Shown piece by piece: positions 60,606 through 64,000 of a stretch of DNA of 64,000 nucleotides. Source of the stretch: Epiperipatus broadwayi (lineage: Eukaryota > Onychophora > Udeonychophora > Euonychophora > Peripatidae); assembly GCA_028023455.1 (NCBI GenBank), contig JAQFVV010000020.1:9223092-9287091 (forward strand), written 5' to 3'. Each line of letters starts with the position of its first letter. Within the stretch, counting starts at the first letter, position 1. A program made the translations under genes and the position numbers. The notes under the pieces are model-generated. The model was given only the letters and a program-made list of their open reading frames with translations. It was not told where the DNA came from and did not search any database.

Positions 60606-61199
60606 AAATATTTTTTTTTTTAAAATAAAAAAATATATATATTTTCATGTTTTTTCCCTCAGTTCACAATTAATTAGTCAATTATCTTTTAATTATTAAA
60701 AAATATCTGGAAATTTTTAGTGAAAAACCAAGCATAAATTTTAGTCTAATATTTTAATGGATAATTGACTAAAAATCTTGAGATAAAAATTCAATATGTT
60801 TTAAGATAATTCAAGATAATTTTATTCTAATTTTAATATTGTCAAACTGCCTATTTAACTATAGTTTTGATGAAAGTCAGTTCTCTGAATTATACTTAAA
60901 TGTTGAAACAGCATATATAAATAAATATTTTTTGTTGTTTTATATATATGCATCCACACACAGTAATAGCATTTGCATTTCAAATTTAAAAAGACTCTTT
61001 ATGTTGGAAAATATTGTATCAAAATAAAATCTTTAAATGTCGCCACCTGGTTTAACACATGGTCGCATGTATGCTAAAAGTCTCCTGCTATTATTAATAT
61101 TTTTACTTCCCAACTCCATTAGGAAAGGTAATTTAAAAAAAAAAATTTTTTTTTAAAGTAAAAAATTTATATACATATCATAAAAGTTTGCAATTATTC
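60606..61199. other. AT-rich DNA before the terminal LINE
   Basis: The 62-residue frame 60839-61027 has no recognisable domain. The 5' limit of the LINE that follows is not defined. Confidence 0.4.
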
Positions 61200-61239
61200 G
61201 TTTGTGCGGCTGTGAAAAACAAACACTTAGATAACGTAA

Positions 61240-62869
61240 ATGGCTGACGTGAGTGAAAAAGCAAACGTAAAAAATAATGTCACTTTAATAGATAAAAAAA
61301 ACTTTCGCTGATATTGCGAAAAAAAACACAACAGAAACTACGAGCATAATTTTTAATCCCTCTTCCCAAAGATTTAGAAGATCTACCACTAGTGATATTG
61401 AAAGTTTAGATTTGCAAAATCAAAATGGAGAAGGAACACAATTTCCCCCTTCTGTAATATGGAATGCTAATATGCTAGATAGCATTTCTGAAAAATTCCA
61501 CAACCCAATTCCTAATGGTCTTTTTAACACTTTCCGTCGTTTTTTCACAGATTGTTCAATAGTTTTATCAGCCACAGATATTAATTGTTCTTTGTATAAA
61601 TTCCCAAGAGCGTTACTATATGAAGCACTCACTCTGCACAATCTATGGGACAGTGTTCTACGCTTAGCTGATCATCCCAATCAAAGATACCTCATCATAG
61701 AATTTCATGATCCAAACCAAAAAAATAGATTTAAAACGAAGATCAAAACATTGGGTCAATTTGCTCTAATTGCTGTAGATGAAAACAAACAGAAATACAT
61801 AACTGGCATGTTGAAAAATGCATACCTAGGCTACTCCATACAGGATTTTAAAAAATTAATGGAGCCATTTGGAAAGGTGGTCTCATTGCAACCAGTTTAC
61901 CTAAAAGACACTCCAGTTCCAATATACAGCAATAGCTATGAATTTAAAGTCAAGCTAAATAAAAACATTGATCCAACCACTATACCTACTCAGATTACAG
62001 ACCAAGAAGCAACACTTTGCCTATATATATAGGGGGTTGAAGCCACAATGTTTCTCTTGTCGCCAGCATGGACATCTAGCAATAAACTGCACAACAACTC
62101 AATGCTTACAATGTAATCAGGTGGGTATACATACACCTAAATGCATTCATAATAAAAACCAAGACAATAGTGATAAAACATCTAATCCACACATAACCTC
62201 TCCCACAAATGAAGATGTTTCACCAATTGAACTCTCCCTTGAGCAGACTAATCAAGTCCTCAGCACAACCATTAACATCAGCAGCAAAACTTCTCAGGCT
62301 GATAATAATGAAACTCTCACCTAATCAGCCAAACCATGTAAAGAGTTAGATCCAACTCATATAGCTAAGGTACCACACTCAATTTTTCACAATGACAATA
62401 TCAGCCAATTTCCACCTATAATAAATAAGACCAGCATAGATGTTATGGATACACTGACACCACCATTACCAACAATTGAAAGCTGTGATGCAGACTACAC
62501 TGCCAAAAGAAAACCTGGGCGAGCACGAAAAGATCAAGGTAATAAAAAAATAAAAACAATACCGAAATTAACCAAACATGTTCCACTAATAACAGCATTC
62601 ATAACCCAGAATTCTGTAACCCCCACTTAACAGACACTCAACAAACACAGGGAGCTCTAACCGAGCCAAAAAAATTTCATCTTTCACTTACCAAAGTCTC
62701 AAATTCAAGCAACGAATCAAAAACAAACCCTCAAGATAAACATATATACACTAGTATACCAACAAATATTACACAGTCTCTGAAAAAAAAAAGTAATGCA
62801 AACAAACCATCTCTTAAATATTTTGATGCCCTAGATGACAACCCTGAAAATTTTAATTTTGAGTTGTAG
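61240..62869 (+). pseudogene. LINE ORF1: RRM-like region and CCHC zinc knuckles, frameshifted
   Basis: ATG at 61240 (MADVSEKANVKNN) runs into an A8 tract at 61294-61301, where the frame shifts. The main frame then runs to 62032, with a region ending MLKNAYLGYSIQDFKKLMEP and FGKVVSLQPVYL that resembles an RNA-recognition fold of LINE ORF1 proteins. A second shift in a TATATATA run (about 62022-62031) leads to the knuckle CFSCRQHGHLAINC (CX2CX4HX4C, about 62050-62091) and a Cys/His-rich follower (CLQCNQVGIHTPKC). A TAA at 62322-62324, then KRKPGRARKD, a basic patch. A last shift leads to DNPENFNFEL and a stop at 62867-62869. The protein would bind element RNA as part of the retrotransposition particle. 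The three shifts sit in simple repeats. Confidence 0.82.
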
Positions 62870-62995
62870 CTGAATTTTGTTTTTCTGCATACAATACTTT
62901 TTCTAAATCTTATAAACAAGGCAACAAATGAAATCACAATCCAGTCGATTTAAAAATATACTTAAAAATTTTTTTTTTCTACATTTACTTTCAAC

Positions 62996-64000
62996 ATGAA
63001 AATAAAGATAGGAGCTTTCAATGTTCGAGGTCTAAACTCGATTAAAAAAAACTTCCAGCTAAGTAAATGGATTCAATTTACACAGCCACACATCCTGGGT
63101 CTGCTGGAAACAAAAATATATAGTGTTTCTCAGATTGACCCCACAATCTTTTTAAGGACCCAAAGTTTTTCCACTTGTTCACGAGATTCATCATCACCTT
63201 CAGGAAGCACTGGCCTGGTCATCACAAGAAGCTGCCATTTTTTCATCCTTTAAAATTTTATATATTGACTCAAACCTACTTATAGTCACTTTTCATCACA
63301 ATACTGTTGCACTCAACATAATTTTTGTTTACATACCTCCTGGACCAGCTGTTATCTCGAGATTACTGCTCACCATCAACTCACTACTATCATCAACTTC
63401 TTACCCAGTTATCTTAATGGGTGATTTTAACATGAGTTATCACACTTTTGTTTCAAAGTGGCTATATCAACTTGCAATACCACTAATGAGTGCTGAAGGT
63501 TTCTTACCACCCAACTCCATCTCTTTCTACAACAGTCGTTACACCTCACTTATCGACCTGTGTTTTTATTCACCCATGCTTCATCACTTAATTAAGTTAA
63601 CACTTAATCCCTCACCTTTCTCTGATCATTCTAGCCAAATGCTTGAACTCAATCTAAGTACAATGCAAACATCAACAATTCAACTTCATAAAACAATAAG
63701 AATAATTCTTCCTGCACACACTTCTGAATTTTTGTACTCTGAAACATATATTATGTTATTTAAACTTAGCACTATGCAACTTGATCCTGTTCAATGGTAC
63801 ATTTCTTTTATCAACATTCTGTCATTTAATATAAATCATATTACCCAAACCACACCACCACCCTCAAGACTCCTGACTCTCACCAATGAGCTACATAAAA
63901 GAATCACCATGTGTAAATCTGCTCCAGATTCCTACACACATATAAAAAGACTTACACAAATTTACAATGACACCTGCAATGCTCTAAAAGAGTACCTTGC
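62996..64000 (+). pseudogene. LINE ORF2, AP-endonuclease domain, partial and frameshifted
   Basis: ATG at 62996 begins MKIKIGAFNVRGLNS, with catalytic N9 and E38 in GLLETK. The frame stops at 63253. Protein similarity continues in another frame from about 63240, after a T6 run (63239-63244), and that frame stays open to the window edge. The continuation has VYIPPGP, the catalytic GDFNM (63420-63434), a LIDLCFYSP stretch and the SDH motif in PFSDHSSQ. All endonuclease active-site residues are therefore present across one frameshift. The RT domain must lie beyond 64000. Function: target-site nicking for target-primed reverse transcription. Confidence 0.88.

Larger units (their letters stand above)
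61200..64000 (+). mobile_element. Non-LTR retrotransposon with two ORFs (L1/I/Jockey-like layout), partial
   Basis: A nucleic-acid-binding ORF1 with zinc knuckles is followed after 126 bp by an AP-endonuclease ORF2 that leaves the window. This two-ORF plan separates it from the one-ORF RTE family. Base composition is C/A-rich on the coding strand, unlike the A/G-rich RTE ORF. Clade cannot be fixed without the RT domain, which lies beyond 64000. Confidence 0.85.

Overview
The window looks like repeat-filled intergenic or intronic DNA from an AT-rich animal genome. There is no operon structure, no compact gene series and no bacterial signal. Every long open frame belongs to a retroelement. The RTE-type endonuclease/reverse transcriptase ('craniofacial development protein 2-like' in many invertebrate annotations), a tRNA-derived SINE and splice-site-like signals point to a metazoan, probably an invertebrate. 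I cannot name the species from sequence alone.

Layout. 1-1575: 5' part of an RTE copy on the minus strand, itself carrying a 171-bp hairpin insertion. 2326-2936: a foldback element. 2958-10379: a stack of LTR-derived units. It holds a small LTR-internal-LTR element (A1/A2) with a tRNA-Lys-like primer binding site, then a related solo LTR (A3), then a third LTR type (C). 10562-26850: a degenerate minus-strand RTE copy split by an LTR element at 11206-23523. That element has ~3.6-kb LTRs, a 4-bp target duplication (ACAT), a tRNA-Lys-like primer binding site and only a decayed coiled-coil, gag-like coding region. The same RTE copy is split again by a 1-kb three-unit inverted/direct repeat element at 25481-26481.

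27-37 kb: AT-rich DNA with several foldback (hairpin) families, an RT relic and a SINE with a 16-bp target duplication. 38482-41750: a full-length RTE element bounded by 11-bp target duplications, its ORF broken by one in-frame stop. 42.5-50.7 kb: a second SINE, RTE 3' fragments and more foldback elements. 50.7-61 kb: mostly featureless AT-rich DNA, with one speculative host first exon (55129-55219, signal-peptide-like, followed by a consensus donor). 61.2-64.0 kb: the start of a different LINE, with a CCHC zinc-knuckle ORF1 and an AP-endonuclease ORF2, running off the window.

Together the elements form a small ecosystem. RTE and the second LINE supply reverse transcriptase. The SINE, and possibly the hairpin elements (10-16-bp target duplications, asymmetric ends), look like parasites of such machinery. 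The giant-LTR and A-type elements carry primer binding sites but no visible polymerase, so they would need a partner elsewhere. The most unusual items are the six-copy dyad array in the 3.6-kb LTRs, the base-pair-conserving hairpin in the A LTRs and the hairpin-element family with target duplications.
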